A DNA stretch of 64,000 nucleotides from Bemisia tabaci (GCF_918797505.1 NC_092802.1:17815883-17879882), one strand, 5' to 3'. Positions 21,101 to 31,261 are shown, counted from the stretch's first letter. Program-made: numbers and translations. Notes: generated by a model from the sequence alone, not told the origin.

Positions 21101-22596
21101 CGATTGACAGAGGAGTGGGGAACGGTCAGACGTAGGGGAAAGGTTCAGGCTGAACCGTTCAGCACAGCGCAGCGTCAGTCACCGGGTGGGGAAGAGAGTC
21201 CGGGAGGGGACACTTCCCCTCGAGTGAAATAGAAAAAGGCAGAATCCTTCGAAGTTTATATTAATGATTAGGTATTTTCTTATGAATACTCAGATCAGTG
21301 CCAGTTTAGGGCTGAGTACTTAGTAGCTAATTTTTCACTTTATGTTTTCAGGATCCCAATGTTGTCCGGAAACGAATGCAACTTGAGAATCGCAATGCGG
21401 CATTGCAAAATATTCGCCTAATGCCTGTAGAAAAACCTCGTGATAAAGAAAACATCCCATTGCGCAGGATCCGTCGGGAACCTCGCACCCCACCAGAAAT
21501 CATCGATCTCGTTGAGGAATCAGCTGCAAAGAAGGAAGATGGCTCGTCTTCTTCAAAGAAGCAGAAACTCGACATTCTCCGCGAAGGCGGCCTGGAAGTT
21601 ACACCAGTCACCACTAACAGGGACGAAGGCGGCCCGTCCACTGTTGTCAAACCTCCACCACCTCCCTCAAGTCCTGGCAAAATCTCAATCACTGTCACGC
21701 CGGACGTGAGTCACATGTTGAGCGGTGGCGCTACTATCCTTCCTGCAACTTCTGAGGTTCGACCGAAGTTTGCTAACTTTGTACCACCTCCTCAGTCGTC
21801 CACTCCATCCACAAACGGACGCTCGTTACCCCCACCAATCAAATCTGCGTTCAACTTCAGTGACAAGACGGTCTATGGCAACCCAAAAGATATCTTCCGT
21901 GGGAATCCGATAAAGAAAGACATAGCACCGTTCTTTAAAAACAATAAAAATATTAGTTTGATCGAGGTTCACAGCGACATGCCTGTGAAGAAATTGCATC
22001 CTAATTTAGGTAGTGAAATTAAGTTTAGTAATGCGGGGCGGTCAAAAGGTAATTTTGTTTCGATATCGCAACCATCGAGTAGTAGGAGTAATGGGTCTTG
22101 CGAAGTGCTAGACTTGACGGTCAAAAGTGAGACGCCAATTTCGTTCCCGAAGAAGGGCTCCAATTTAGAAATCACTCTCATTCCTCGTCCTAGTGGGTCT
22201 GTGGAAAAACCTAGGAATTTGCCTGTGCAGTCGATGCCACCCTTCCCCAAAGCCAGCAGTACAGCTAGCAAAAGATCTCAAAAACCAGTCCAGCTCTTAC
22301 CAGCGGCTTCCACAAGCGGGTCACGAGCCGGACAACGGCCGCCAGTAGCGGAACCCTCGGTCTCCGCATTTATTCCGGGTGTCATGAATCCTGTCTTGCT
22401 CCAAGCACTTTACAATGGTCTCATTCCACCGCAGCTGTTATCCCAATCCCTGTTTCCACAAGCGAATCAGTCAATGCAGGCGTATAAAGAAATGATGAAG
22501 AACAGCAGGAACAAGAATGCATTCCCTCCCTATTTTCAAGACGGTTCCACCTCGATCACACGAATCGGAGACAACTCAACTCCTACGTCAAAGTGA
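8992..22596 (+). CDS. ARID5B-like: ARID5B-type AT-rich interaction domain protein (7 exons, 5' incomplete)
   Basis: Exons 8992-9190, 10384-10620, 12033-12160, 13034-13193, 15712-15841, 17482-17566 and 21352-22596 total 2184 nt, exactly 727 codons plus TGA, with all phases matching. Order in the product: a conserved N-terminal module (residues 1 to about 146, with DEVLAITEKVVIRLEDLL, VVLSYPRYCRYR and LALGG-like MALGGIA motifs), a basic and serine-rich linker (147-188), the ARID domain (about 213-294, with GGYDSV, RLWKY, HYEKYLLPFE), and a long disordered tail. This matches vertebrate ARID5B motif by motif. In vertebrates ARID5B is a nuclear protein that binds AT-rich DNA and works with the demethylase PHF2; that role is inferred here. 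The N-terminal start exon is missing: vertebrate ARID5B has about 100 more residues before this point. The introns hold several transposons. Confidence 0.93.
9220..9811. mobile_element. Family H element, copy 1, in ARID5 intron
   Basis: Starts CAGAGTTGCCACAGTCAGG and ends GCGACAGCCCTG. Flanks TAATAC and TGATAC agree in five of six bases. The interior consists of TCAGGGAAT, TGGCGAAAA and CTGGAAAA words near both ends around a less repetitive core. It begins only 29 bp after the exon donor. Confidence 0.7.
10384..10620 (+). CDS. ARID5B-like: ARID5 exon 2
   Basis: Acceptor TTTTATTTCAG, donor G|GTATGC at 10621. Phase 1 in, phase 1 out. Encodes a highly conserved ARID5 block: VVVLSYPRYCRYRGILKRLE, ALVMALGGIA, LFCKDTFDYPDLEGHELLC. 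The CRDTFDHP-type motif of vertebrate ARID5B corresponds to CKDTFDYP here. Clear orthology signal independent of the ARID domain. Confidence 0.93.
10621..12032 (+). other. ARID5 intron 2 content
   Basis: Holds a transposon-like start CAGTAGCGTAGCTAGG at 11011 followed by a G-run (11034-11047), an A-run (11208-11229), a GGGGGGTCCAGACCCCC word, and a tRNA-derived SINE-like piece on the minus strand. The remainder is AT-rich intron. Confidence 0.5.
11400..11505 (-). mobile_element. tRNA-derived SINE-like fragment
   Basis: Read on the minus strand it gives GGCTGTAGTGCTGGCCCTC (A-box-like), then an anticodon-arm-like CCTCTAACTTGGAGG, then AGGTTTGGATACC (B-box-like). That order and spacing are those of a tRNA 5' half and T-arm, but base changes preclude a working tRNA. 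The body beyond the T-arm is about 40 bp. Confidence 0.45.
12033..12160 (+). CDS. ARID5B-like: ARID5 exon 3, basic and serine-rich linker
   Basis: Acceptor TATTTTTGCAG, donor CAG|GTAACA at 12161. Begins by completing an Ala codon and ends in phase 0. Encodes PKIRCKSKRKRKF, a likely nuclear localisation segment, then an acidic and poly-Ser tract (ESDTESETSSSSSS). This matches the position of the basic GRPRKKK stretch in vertebrate ARID5B. Confidence 0.88.
13034..13193 (+). CDS. ARID5B-like: ARID5 exon 4, ARID domain first third
   Basis: Acceptor TTTCTTTACAG, donor C|GTAAGT at 13194. Phase 0 in, phase 1 out. Encodes SFLASLYNFMMNRRTPIGGL then PMVGFKK, the helix 1 and turn region of ARID, where vertebrate ARID5B has LYKYMKERKTPIERIP. 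The first 25 residues are linker. Confidence 0.93.
13659..14434. repeat. Near-perfect long inverted repeat (fold-back) in ARID5 intron 4
   Basis: Arms of about 370 bp start CACGGTGCGTTTTAAAC and end with its complement. They meet around 14040-14060 with a loop of about 30 nt. Arm-to-arm differences seen are only a handful, clustered near 13920-13945 and its mirror. GACAC sits just before the left end and overlaps the right end (14434-14438), a possible 5-bp duplication. Transcription of the host gene would yield a long dsRNA stem. Confidence 0.92.
14437..15070 (+). repeat. Four dispersed copies of a TGGACATT motif
   Basis: Words of the form TGGACATTagcaGTTTTtGC recur near 14440, 14621, 14890 and 15046, each followed by a variable AT-rich stretch. 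They suggest a decayed tandem repeat with irregular unit length next to the fold-back. Confidence 0.5.
15712..15841 (+). CDS. ARID5B-like: ARID5 exon 5, ARID domain core
   Basis: Acceptor TGTATTGCAG, donor AA|GTGAGT at 15842. Phase 1 in, phase 2 out. Encodes LDLFRLYEKVRLMGGYDSVT then NRLWKYVAQEAG and FCKRHYEK. The GGY, W and RHYE positions are the ARID signature for the DNA-contacting helix-turn-helix. Confidence 0.95.
15842..17481 (+). other. ARID5 intron 5, no other feature
   Basis: AT-rich unique sequence. No repeat family or exon recognised. Confidence 0.5.
17482..17566 (+). CDS. ARID5B-like: ARID5 exon 6, end of ARID domain
   Basis: Acceptor TGTGTCTCAACAG. Encodes YLLPFERHM, the ARID C-terminal helix (vertebrate LILPYERF), then SDKKQQKIQIENKCKQTGE. 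The frame and the next exon agree only if the donor is the GC site GAG|GCAAGT at 17567; the nearest GT donor (17571) leaves the wrong phase. Reading on gives a stop 75 nt later (TGA at 17648), so intron retention would yield a protein ending soon after ARID. Confidence 0.85.
17567..17572 (+). promoter_or_regulatory. Non-canonical GC splice donor
   Basis: AG|GCAAGT matches the strict consensus of GC-AG introns. It keeps frame with the phase 0 exon at 21352, while the alternative GT at 17571 does not. The intron is 3785 nt and contains a 954-bp hAT-like insertion. Confidence 0.7.
17925..18262. mobile_element. Degenerate family H-like remnant
   Basis: Contains AAGTCAGTGAATTTTCGG, AGTCAGAGAATTTCC and GACAGGGGAAAGACAGG words like those of family H, with decayed ends. 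Confidence 0.35.
18339..19292. mobile_element. 954-bp hAT-like element with GCGAAG subterminal arrays
   Basis: Starts TAGGGGTCCGCGAAG and ends CTTCGCGGACCCCTA. A perfect 8-bp duplication ATGAACAT lies at 18331-18338 and 19293-19300. Both subterminal zones hold head-to-head runs of GCGAAG/CTTCGC (18369-18435 and 19186-19280). The core is AT-rich without an ORF, so it is non-autonomous. Confidence 0.9.
19429..19702. repeat. 20-bp direct repeat around an H-like remnant
   Basis: CTCAGTCTGGCTCTGGGTTC occurs near 19426 and 19680. Between them lie TCAGGGAA words typical of family H. May mark a local duplication rather than a target duplication. Confidence 0.4.
19735..20180. repeat. TCGATCGA-rich inverted repeat with a 20-bp minisatellite
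   Basis: The centre (about 19928-20008) has four tandem copies of a 20-bp unit GTTTGTCGATCGATTCACAA. The outer parts mirror each other (GAAAAACGTGAT-like left, GATTCACGTTTTCATTTTTC right). Because 20 is not a multiple of three, the same repeat is read in all three frames, which explains three overlapping spurious ORFs. Confidence 0.8.
20277..20396 (+). repeat. GC-rich stem-loop cluster, RTE-like tail
   Basis: Consecutive short hairpins: GGCGCGCTTCGCGCGCC, GGGGGCTACGCCCCC, GTCACTCGCTACGCGAGTGAC, CGGCTCGCTTCGCGAGCCG. Strings of such stems are typical of the 3' region of RTE-type or related retroposons in arthropods; that assignment is from general knowledge and no reverse transcriptase is present. 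Confidence 0.5.
20397..21351 (+). other. 3' part of ARID5 intron 6
   Basis: Unique sequence with short inverted words around CCGAA and TTCGG between 20715 and 20850. The acceptor TTTATGTTTTCAG ends at 21351. No other feature. Confidence 0.45.
21352..22596 (+). CDS. ARID5B-like: ARID5 last coding exon, disordered regulatory tail
   Basis: 415 codons including TGA at 22594-22596. Begins DPNVVRKRMQLENRNAAL, then PPEIIDLVEES (a match to the SUMO-interacting motif consensus), a KKQKLD basic patch, PPPPPSSPG, and EVLDLTVKSE, which resembles short co-repressor docking motifs. Proline and serine rich throughout, no folded domain visible. The end is FQDGSTSITRIGDNSTPTSK. Vertebrate ARID5B has a longer tail (about 1190 residues in total). 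Base composition and codon use are clearly coding compared with the flanks. Confidence 0.93.
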   Translation, partial: DPNVVRKRMQLENRNAALQNIRLMPVEKPRDKENIPLRRIRREPRTPPEIIDLVEESAAKKEDGSSSSKKQKLDILREGGLEVTPVTTNRDEGGPSTVVKPPPPPSSPGKISITVTPDVSHMLSGGATILPATSEVRPKFANFVPPPQSSTPSTNGRSLPPPIKSAFNFSDKTVYGNPKDIFRGNPIKKDIAPFFKNNKNISLIEVHSDMPVKKLHPNLGSEIKFSNAGRSKGNFVSISQPSSSRSNGSCEVLDLTVKSETPISFPKKGSNLEITLIPRPSGSVEKPRNLPVQSMPPFPKASSTASKRSQKPVQLLPAASTSGSRAGQRPPVAEPSVSAFIPGVMNPVLLQALYNGLIPPQLLSQSLFPQANQSMQAYKEMMKNSRNKNAFPPYFQDGSTSITRIGDNSTPTSK

Positions 22597-25171
22597 ACAT
22601 CTCGCCCGTGCCATAGATGCTGAATCGCCCTTTCTCTCTCTAGTTAAACCGAATGTCCCTACAGTAAAAAATTTAAGCGTCTTGTAGCAGGCTTGAGTAT
22701 CAATGTAAAACCTGGCTTGCATTGTGAAACTAAAGTGAAATCAAGGTTACCAGATTGTGCGGACAAATTTAGATATTTTACATGGGTTTGAATTGAGGAA
22801 AGCATTGTCCTTTCAGCATTATCTGACAGTAGTGACAACTCGAATTGAAACTGGTTGTTTTTCATTATTTAGTCGTATTTTCATTCTATGAGTTGGATCA
22901 AGTAAAGAAAAAGACTTGCCTTAATCTTGAAAGTTTCTTTGGAAAAAACCAGTTCTTGAGTCGCAACGGAGAAAAGAAAAAACTATCCTTCATCTCAACT
23001 TTTTTAATACAATATTTAACCTTTTCCTCGTTCTATTCTTGAAATCGAGTGTACGATAGACGTATTTGTCTTATCAATGTTATGCCCTACCTTCACTTTT
23101 AAAAAATCTGATTTTTGTTTGAAAAATAAGTTGATTCTGTTGGGCTATTAGAAAAATAGGCCCTACTAGCGTTATTTTCTTGTTTTCTCACAGATTTGTT
23201 TTAGTAAGAATTTGAGAAAGGATTGAAGACTATGATATTTACATAAAATTCACACTCTCCTGATCAATATACTCTGTACCTATTTTTTCGCACAATCTGT
23301 TTTTCAGAATTTTAGAATTTACTGCAATTTTTAATGTTAATCTTGAAGGCGTGAAAATCTGATACACGTAAAATGTAATGTTGTCTTTGAGGGAAGTTTA
23401 TAAGACTTCATGGTCTCATTTTCTGACAAATTTGAAGTGACTTTCTAATCATTGAATTTTTTGTGTTTATCCTTCATTTTAAATTTTAACTTTGGCGAGG
23501 TGTATTTGAAGTACCTATTTCTCAGTTGAATCAGTAATTTTTAATTTTTTCATTCTAAACCCGCGTAATATTGAATTAAGATAGCAAAGTGAAGTATCAA
23601 TTTGTATTTTCTTATTTTAGCAATATTTTTTGGGATTTCATTGTGGTCCAAGGGTTAAATTCATAGTTGTTCATTTGACAGCTTATTTCCATAGGAGGTC
23701 TTGTACGGTTTAGATTTTGACAAGGGGATCCCTGACATATCATCATAAAAAGGACAATTTTAACTCTCTGGAGAAAATATTCAACAGTATAACTTAGGAA
23801 ATACAACCCTCCAAGGAGTTTTGATGCTTTGCCTCTACAAAAAATTAAAATACATGAAAAAAAAAAAAATCACTAGTTTTGACTATTTTAAGGTAAATTT
23901 GACCTTCTTTAATTTTTTCAAAATCGTAGGATTTTTTTCCTCTGTATTATTTACTTCTTGCAGTGGCTAATCATTATAGTCTTTCGCAGAGATGCAATTC
24001 TGTAGTTATACCTCTGAATTTTTTCGAGGTTTGCCAAAACCGTCCTTTATATGATGCCATGTTGAAGGCTTCCTTGAATCCCTGCGTGGAGCTGTTTAAA
24101 GAGCAACTATAAATATGGCTCTTTATTCAGGGAATCATTGTGGTCTAACTGTTGTCTAATCTTTTTGGAAAATCCACCAAAAAGAATGTCCAGCATGATC
24201 ACCTGACAAATGACCAATCATCGTTCTTTGCTCATGACAGTCTTACAACTCTTTGCTGTAACCAAGTGCAAAAATCACACAATGGTCTGCAATGCAGATG
24301 TGTTCAAAATAAATAGCTGCCATCTTACTTGATACCATGTACCTTCAAAAGGTTCATTCTGAAGCAGTCCGTCCAATGTTTTCCCGCAAAACATCTTTAA
24401 AGAATGGTTTCTAGTCGTTGAAGTTTATCTTTTTTCACTCTGTACCCTGTTTGGTCTCCATAATTTTAATCGCGCTAAGACCAAATAGTTCGGTTTTCCT
24501 CTGTACTATTTCTTAATCGCATTTGCCATCTAATTGTCTTTGTATGAACTCAAATTAATCTCAACTTACCACGAAAAATGTATTTTTGTTAAATCCTTGC
24601 CCCTATCGGAACCTGCCAATCTAATATTTAAATGAAGCTTATAAGATGGTAACTGCCCAACTTAATCATGTTTTAAATATTTAGAGCTAAACCTTTCAAA
24701 ACTAGGTAAGATCTGATCGTTGTTATGTAAAACTTACTTTTTTTCATTTCTCTGTCTTTCCACTGATGTTGATGTATGATTTAATTTCCATCATCAAATT
24801 GTTTCTAGGATCCAATTTTCACAAACTGTTCAAATTAGGAAGAAATGTCTGTGAAGTCCTAGATGAAATTACTATAATTAAAGAGTTTGAGAAGGGTGTA
24901 GAAGCTCCTTTTTGGAGTGAGACGATTTTATAAATATGTAAATACTTTAGCTTAAGCCTTATAAATAGTGCAAGGTTGTAATCTTATTCATGACTTTGTG
25001 TGCTATCACAAACTTTTGCTTTGTAATTTTTTTTTTATCATTATGTTTACCTTACTTTTTTCTCACCTTTGTGTTTGGAGAGATATTTCTGTTTCTTCTT
25101 TCGCTGTTCCAAATAATTCGAAGGCTACAAATTGGTCACTTTTCTCCCTTACTTACTCATGCCTCCTTATA

Positions 25172-25202
<31 letters not shown>

Positions 25203-25632
25203 GGTATAAATTTAACCGTCAACATTTTTCAAAATTCCCCCCGCCAATTACTTACATACTGGGCTGTAAAAATGTGCCCATTGAAAGATAGTGAAACTTA
25301 GAATTTTTGGTGCCCAAAAAAATTTCTTTGAAATTCTGTCCCATTGCAAGTCTGAATTTTGTATCGTTTTGAGCCCATTTTTTAAACTCGGAGCTTTCGA
25401 AGATGGTCTCAAGTGTGTAAAGTGCAAAGGAATTTACATTCAAATTCTTTTTTTGCTGAGGCATCAAGCAGCATTATCTTCTGGAACCTTTTTGGAGGAG
25501 AAGAAAATGCAAAGATCCAAATTTATTTTAGCACTAAGTTTCCCTCCTTTGTTTAATTTTTCTACTTTTGTACTTTTTTAATAAGTCCCTTTAAATTTTG
25601 AATTTTGCATCTCTTGTTTGCTGAAATCTATT
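22597..25632 (+). other. Probable 3' UTR and downstream unique DNA of ARID5
   Basis: AT-rich, free of recognised transposons, in contrast to the introns. Includes a T-run at about 25176-25202. Lack of insertions fits a constrained 3' UTR, but no transcript evidence is available. Confidence 0.4.
24308..24313 (+). terminator. Candidate poly(A) signal AATAAA
   Basis: AATAAA 1.7 kb after the stop codon, followed by moderately U-rich sequence. Weak downstream GU element. Confidence 0.3.
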
Positions 25633-25885
25633 CTGCCATGCTAAGTAAAAACGCCATATGAACATTGAAATGTTGCCAAATTTCCTCCGATAAAATTTTT
25701 ATCTGTGAGGCAAGTGATTCATATTTTCCCTTGGAATTTTGAGGATCTTAGAGCAAAATTTCGAACAAAATTTATGATAAAATTGGAAGAAGAATATTCA
25801 TGAACTTACCAAGAAATTTGTGCTTCATCAAGGGAAATTTGGCAACGCCTGAAGGCTCATACAGCGTTTTCCCTTAGCATGGCAG
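25633..25885. mobile_element. Family E MITE, copy 2
   Basis: 253 bp, CTGCCATGCTAAG to CTTAGCATGGCAG, with AACGCCATATGAACATT at left and GGCAACGCCTGAAGGCTCAT at right. No ORF, no convincing target duplication. Confidence 0.78.
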
Positions 25886-26689
25886 TTTACTCGGCTGTCT
25901 CCGGCTCTTAATGAATCAAATATTATTGTGCTTTTAGCAAAGCAGTGCACTCCATATCGGTGTAACTTCATGCGTATCTTGGTACTGACAGTGAAAGCGT
26001 AGGAATTTGTATCTCAATCAACTTTGCAGACTTCCTGTGGTGTACTATTTTTTAAATTCAAAAATACCCATTGTCATCTCTTGAAAACTTCTCTAATTTT
26101 TCCTGTCCGCTTGAAAAATATTCCATGTAAATTTCAAGCATTAGCATTGCTCTGTTCTTCTTTGATAAAATAAAATTGAAGCGGAGATTTCAAAACTCTG
26201 CAGTCAAGATATGCACTCCTGCAGTTTCACTGCCGATATTAAAGAAGGCTCCACCGAGATAAATGCACAATGAGACTCATTTCAAGTGCGAGCAAGATGC
26301 CTTTTTGTTGTGTGCAGCAAGAGGCTACTTTTCGAAAAGAACCTTGCTTTTTCACTCTCATGAGAGAGGAATACAGAAAAATAAGGAAGAGAGATATTTT
26401 CTCTATCGATTTCATTGTTTACTAACGAATCATGTTATATCCGTGTTTTCCACAGCACCCCACATTTTTGTACCATTTGACAGCAAATTTAAATTGGAAA
26501 AAAGGAAAAATCGTGTCTCTGTTTTTTGAATTTAGCTGTTCAACTAGGATTAATTTTGTAAATATTTATAAATAGAGACGTGTACTTTGTAAGCTAATCT
26601 TGGGTTGATATCCATGTATGATATTTATGTGTAGTCTTTCTTAGATACTTTTTTTAGTGCTCAAAAAGCTGGGTCTTCCCCCCCTCCCC

Positions 26690-26846
26690 CCCCCAAACTG
26701 CCCATGAATGTACTTTTGATCAACTTCGCTTTCCAGTCTTTGAACTCATCAACTTTCATCCATGATGGTTTTGGTTTGAAATCTTCTTTAAAGGAAGGGT
26801 ATGGATAAGGGCCGTTTCTTGGACCACCCTGGTTGAATTTCCTCAA
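26690..26846 (-). CDS. Unrecognised short coding-like ORF
   Basis: On the minus strand it reads MRKFNQGGPRNGPYPYPSF followed by KEDFKPKPSWMKVDEFKDW and KAKLIKSTFMGS, then a glycine run from the C-homopolymer. Composition (aromatic, Lys, Pro) looks protein-like and the segment is preceded on that strand by TTGTAG, a possible acceptor. No donor is obvious. It may be a lone exon, a retro-fragment or chance. Confidence 0.2.
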
Positions 26847-27522
26847 CTCTACAATTTTTTACTCATCGGAGGTCTATGTTTTATACAATGTATCATGATT
26901 TGGTCATTGCCAGTCTCCTCTGAGAATTAATACTGTCGAAAACATAGGTCTTAAAGGCGATTTTGATAACAAATACGAAATTCTCGGTATTCGACCGCAA
27001 ACTCTTAAAACCCCCAATTTTCGCCAAAATCGACCTTCAAACCAATGTCTAGGCCAATACTAGACCTAAGAAGAGACAGAAAATGACCAAAACATGATAC
27101 ATTCCACAGAACAAGGACCTGTGAGCTTGAAAACTGCTCTTATCGATACCCCTCTTTTCATCCTTACTAGATCTTGAATGTAGTTAATTCCTCCATCCAA
27201 TATAGATTTCTCAAAATAATACAATTTTATGTCGAAAGCAACACCATTCTGCTCAGCTCACAAGTAGACTTCATTTTACAATCAGGAACTACTATTTCTG
27301 GTGCATCCATGGAGGAAACCCATGGCACATAGGTTTTTTTCCAAAATAAGCCTGAAATTGTAGTTCATTTTGCAAAATGTATTCCTAATAATTGTAAATA
27401 AGAATGAAATGTGTGTATGAACAAAAACTGGGATCAAAACCGTCTCAAATCTGACTATTTTTGGTATCACTCTGTGTGAGCAAATATTCCTACCTGCCAG
27501 CTGTCTCCCTTTTCACGTCTTC

Positions 27523-27528
27523 AATAAA
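27523..27528 (+). terminator. Candidate distal poly(A) signal AATAAA
   Basis: AATAAA followed 25-60 nt later by TTTTGTTGTCCTCTGATG and TTTTGTC, a good GU/U-rich downstream element. It would imply a 3' UTR of about 4.9 kb for the ARID5 gene if used by that transcript. Confidence 0.35.
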
Positions 27529-30284
27529 CTCGCTCATTGAAATTAGCAGCTTTTGTTGTCCTCTGATGTTTTGTCTTCAATTTTTCCCATCAAAGCTCAA
27601 ATTTCAATTTTCTCCAGCAACTTAACATTTCAAAGTGAGGTATTGAAAGAGAAGGATAAAATCTGCCACCTGATTGGGTGAAAACACACCCATCAAAAAG
27701 CTATAATTTCTTCACCATGTCTAAAAATTGTTTTCTAGAATCAGTTTTGCAAAAAGTTATATCGATCTGCAGAGAAAAAAATAAATAAATAAATTATAAT
27801 ACTAAAAATGATATATATTACAGCTGGGCATTTAATAGGGCTCTTTCAGTAATTTTTAGCACTGAATCTGAAAATGAACATGGGTTTTTCCCAACACTTA
27901 CCAATAATTTCCCATAAAGTGAGATTTTCCTCATCAAAATGCTCTATGACAAGAGAAATTAGACTTTCTCAAAAATGTTCTGTCATTGTTGCTTCAACAG
28001 GAAAAATTAAGTGAGAGCTGCACCATCAACCACCCAGATTAAGTATTTTTCTTGTCTAAGGCAAAGAGGAAACGTAGCAGTCTTTCATTGTGGTTTGTCA
28101 GCGGATCATGCATTCAACCAGGCAAGCCTCATTCTGAGTAACAGCAGGAAAATTTGTTAGGTATTCTATACATGCCTACCAATTTCTTTTTGGCTGCTAA
28201 TTGGGAAAATGATCTTGATTTTCCTTTATCATTTTCCTGGAGATCACACTTTCTTCAGAAAAGTCTTTTTTTTATAAGAAAATCTCGATCCATCGAGAAA
28301 TTGGTGGGCGTTGGAGAAAAACCAAGTTATTTTTGGACTCATCACTAGGATTGATCGGAGTCACCTATCAAATACTCAACAATTTTATCGCTGCAGACAT
28401 ATCTGATCAGTTGAAGTTGATAATCAAACATGTATCATTATCTACGCAAATCAATAATCTAGGAGATCGAAAGCAAACTAATCACCTGAATTTTAGTTTA
28501 AGTTGGCATTCATTACAAAAAAAAAATCGAATTATTATTTTAATTCCCTATGGAAGCCATCTCTTGGTATGAAACTGGCACACTTTTTGAAACAGGCCAC
28601 TCATGCTTTGTCAGCTTTGCATCTCACACATCCATGAAAATTAATTAATTTGGAGTGAATTGTCTCATGTGTAAGGGATCTGGAATATTTGTAATTTTTG
28701 TTCATTTTTGTTTTTGGTAATTCACCAAGTTTAGTTCATGTATCTTTTGACTATTATTTGTAAGTTAAAATACATTATTGTATCCTACATGAAAGCCTCT
28801 ACGATATTTAATTTCTTTCACATATTCATCTCAGGGGGCTAGAAAATCACGCAGGCTAAGGAAAACTTTAAAAACATTTTGGAGCCTCTAAAGACCCTGC
28901 CTCTTACTCCGAAATTAGAGACTTGTCCTTCTCAATATCAATGTAGCTTTTTGAGTCTGAGAGTTTTTACAAAATCACCAAGGCCTCGAAAATTAGTGGG
29001 ATACCTCTACAATTATTTCGCATTATTACTCAGATGGGAAATCTGGAGAATATAATTTTATCATTGCTTTATACGTAACATAGGTATTGTTACCCCCCTT
29101 GTTCTCTCATCATATTTCAGTCTGCATAAGTGTTAAGTAGTTATCTCTTCCAAGAATGAAAAAATGTCTTTTTCTGGGAAAACTGAAGAAAAGAAAAATA
29201 CAGGGGCTGGAGAGTATATCCTAATGGCTGTACAGTGCTTTTGCAGAACTATCAACCTATTTGCAGGCACATTTTACGTTCATGAGGCCAAGCGCAACTA
29301 GTGGTAAATTTGTCTTTACAGTCAGCTTCATCAAGCGCTAAGTTGACTCGCACCTAATTCTAAATGATGCACTCACTCTCCGTGTTCTTGTCTATTTTAT
29401 CCCCAAGGTATTCATTTTAAAGGTCTCGGTCAGCTGATAGTGAGTGCAGAATTTACAATTTTGTGCTATTGGAACCATTCAAATTTTTGCGCTCTTCCCA
29501 GAAAAGAGAGCATGTGATTGTAAATCAAATTTTACAGTGTCCAGTGTTCTGGAACTGGTTTTTGACTGATTTGATGATTTTAATATGAGCTAAATGTGCG
29601 TGAGATAAATGTGCCTCTCTGTAAACGAGGATACTACTAGCGCTAAACATTGAAATTTGCCATGGTTCTTGGCGGCAGGGAAAATACAGGATCAGAAATG
29701 AGACGAGGCCATCCATTAAAGATGTGGAAAGTTCGATAAAATGAAAAAAAAAACAAAAAAACAAAAAACAAAGGAAAAAAACATTGTGAATTTAGGCGCC
29801 TTATGCCAAAAGCAAACGGACTTGTGGAATTTTGGCTGTCTGGTTGCTGAAATTATTTTCAATCTAAATCTCAAAGGTATCTTCCTATACCCATTTCGTG
29901 CGAACGTTGGAAACAACGAAGCTGTTAAATTGAATTTCGGACCCAATCGGATCAATAATTCTCACCTGAAAAATGTGCCCTCTAGTGATAGGGTCACGGT
30001 CCGTGATTCTCAGGCAGTCGTAGATGGAGTAGAAAAATTTCTAGATTGATTTCCTTCGACGTTGCCTAAACAGAATTTATTTTCAATTCGTGACCCAATT
30101 ATTCGCTAAGTGTCTCGAAACAGTTGCCCCTAAATCGTGATAACCACTCAGTACGTTACCCATGCGTGGCTATCTGGTAGCACGCATCATTTGATGAATT
30201 TAAAAGCTCGCGAAAGCACGAGGTACGGCTGTCGATCTCTGAATATTACACGAATATTTTACCACATAGGATATGTTTTAGTCA

Positions 30285-30440
30285 ACCCGTCCAATTGAAG
30301 GCGAATCATTGTGCTCAATTACTCGGCTGAACACGTCTCAAGTGGCAGGAGATATCATGCGCCTTCAAAAATCGTTATGATGTCCATGATACCACTATTG
30401 CAGCTTGTGGGTACCCGTTTTGCCTACTCTCTTGATTGAA
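30285..30440 (+). repeat. Dispersed repeat P, copy 1
   Basis: About 155 bp from CCGTCCAATTGAAGGCGAATC to GGGTACCCGTTTTGCCTAC. An inverted partner lies at 32212-32383 with shared words CCTTCAAAAATCGTTATGATG and GATACCACTATTGCAGCTTG (differences at several sites). Confidence 0.72.
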
Positions 30441-30676
30441 GGCTAACCTGTGAGTTCTAGCTTCTCAATGACTTGCGTGAGGAGATCCAGAAATTGCAAG
30501 GTATCATTATACTTACCAAAAGATTAAAAATGGTAGTAGGTACTAAGATTTTGTTTTTATTTGTCATTTGGCGGATAATTGCACAATGTCTCATGGAGGA
30601 CCTTCAGACCAGTCGCGAAACGAAAGATGCACAGGGTGCGATTCATTTAATTGCAATGAAACTTTTTTCCAAGCAA

Positions 30677-30840
30677 ATCCGGCGGATCCAGCGAATTGGC
30701 AACATTGTTTTTTTCTCTTCTTAATCACATGGGAATGTATCGATTCTTAGAGGAGCCAAGTGCTCCGACAAGAATCGATTATTCAGCATAGGTTTAAATT
30801 GAGGAAATCCGGTGTTGCCAAATTGCTGGATCCGCCTCTG
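30677..30840. mobile_element. Family D hAT-like MITE, copy 1
   Basis: Ends CCGGCGGATCCAGC and GCTGGATCCGCCTCTG, both running into TTGGCAACA. The interior holds GAATCGATT inverted words like family C. Flanking duplication not clear. Confidence 0.68.
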
Positions 30841-31261
30841 AAGGCACAACAAACTCATTTTTCAAATTCCGCACAGCTCTTTGAAGTACCTATACTGGTG
30901 GTGTTTTTCAAAAGTTGATAAGTCTCAAACAATTAATATACCCATCGAGGTAGGCTACATCGCCTGTAATCTATTATCCATAGATGATTTACCGGGCTGT
31001 CGCCGAATGGTAGAGGATTGCCACTGATGCAGCATGCTCGAGAACTGAAGGCGCATTAATTGTTACACTTGTACTATGTGCGTTAAAAATTAACGTATGG
31101 TTTCGTGTGATTCTTGTCATACCTCAGAAACAAAAGGAAATAATAAGGTTCGAATAAATTATTTAGAGATGAGTTCGGTATTCTCGACAAAATGTTTTCA
31201 GGCGTTTGAATGACTAAAGGAATAAGTGACAAAAGATCAAATCCATACAGCCACTGAAAGA

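Larger units (their letters stand above)
25886..30284. other. Unique AT-rich intergenic or 3' UTR stretch
   Basis: No transposon family recognised over 4.4 kb. One short coding-like minus-strand ORF (26690-26846) and a C-run near 26680-26694 are the only notable items besides the poly(A) signal at 27523. Confidence 0.4.

Noticed and set aside
30993..31045. Pol III A-box/B-box-like words (GTCGCCGAATGGTAGAGG and GCTCGAGAAC)
   Set aside because: Spacing is roughly right but the sequence does not fold as a tRNA and no SINE body or second copy was seen.
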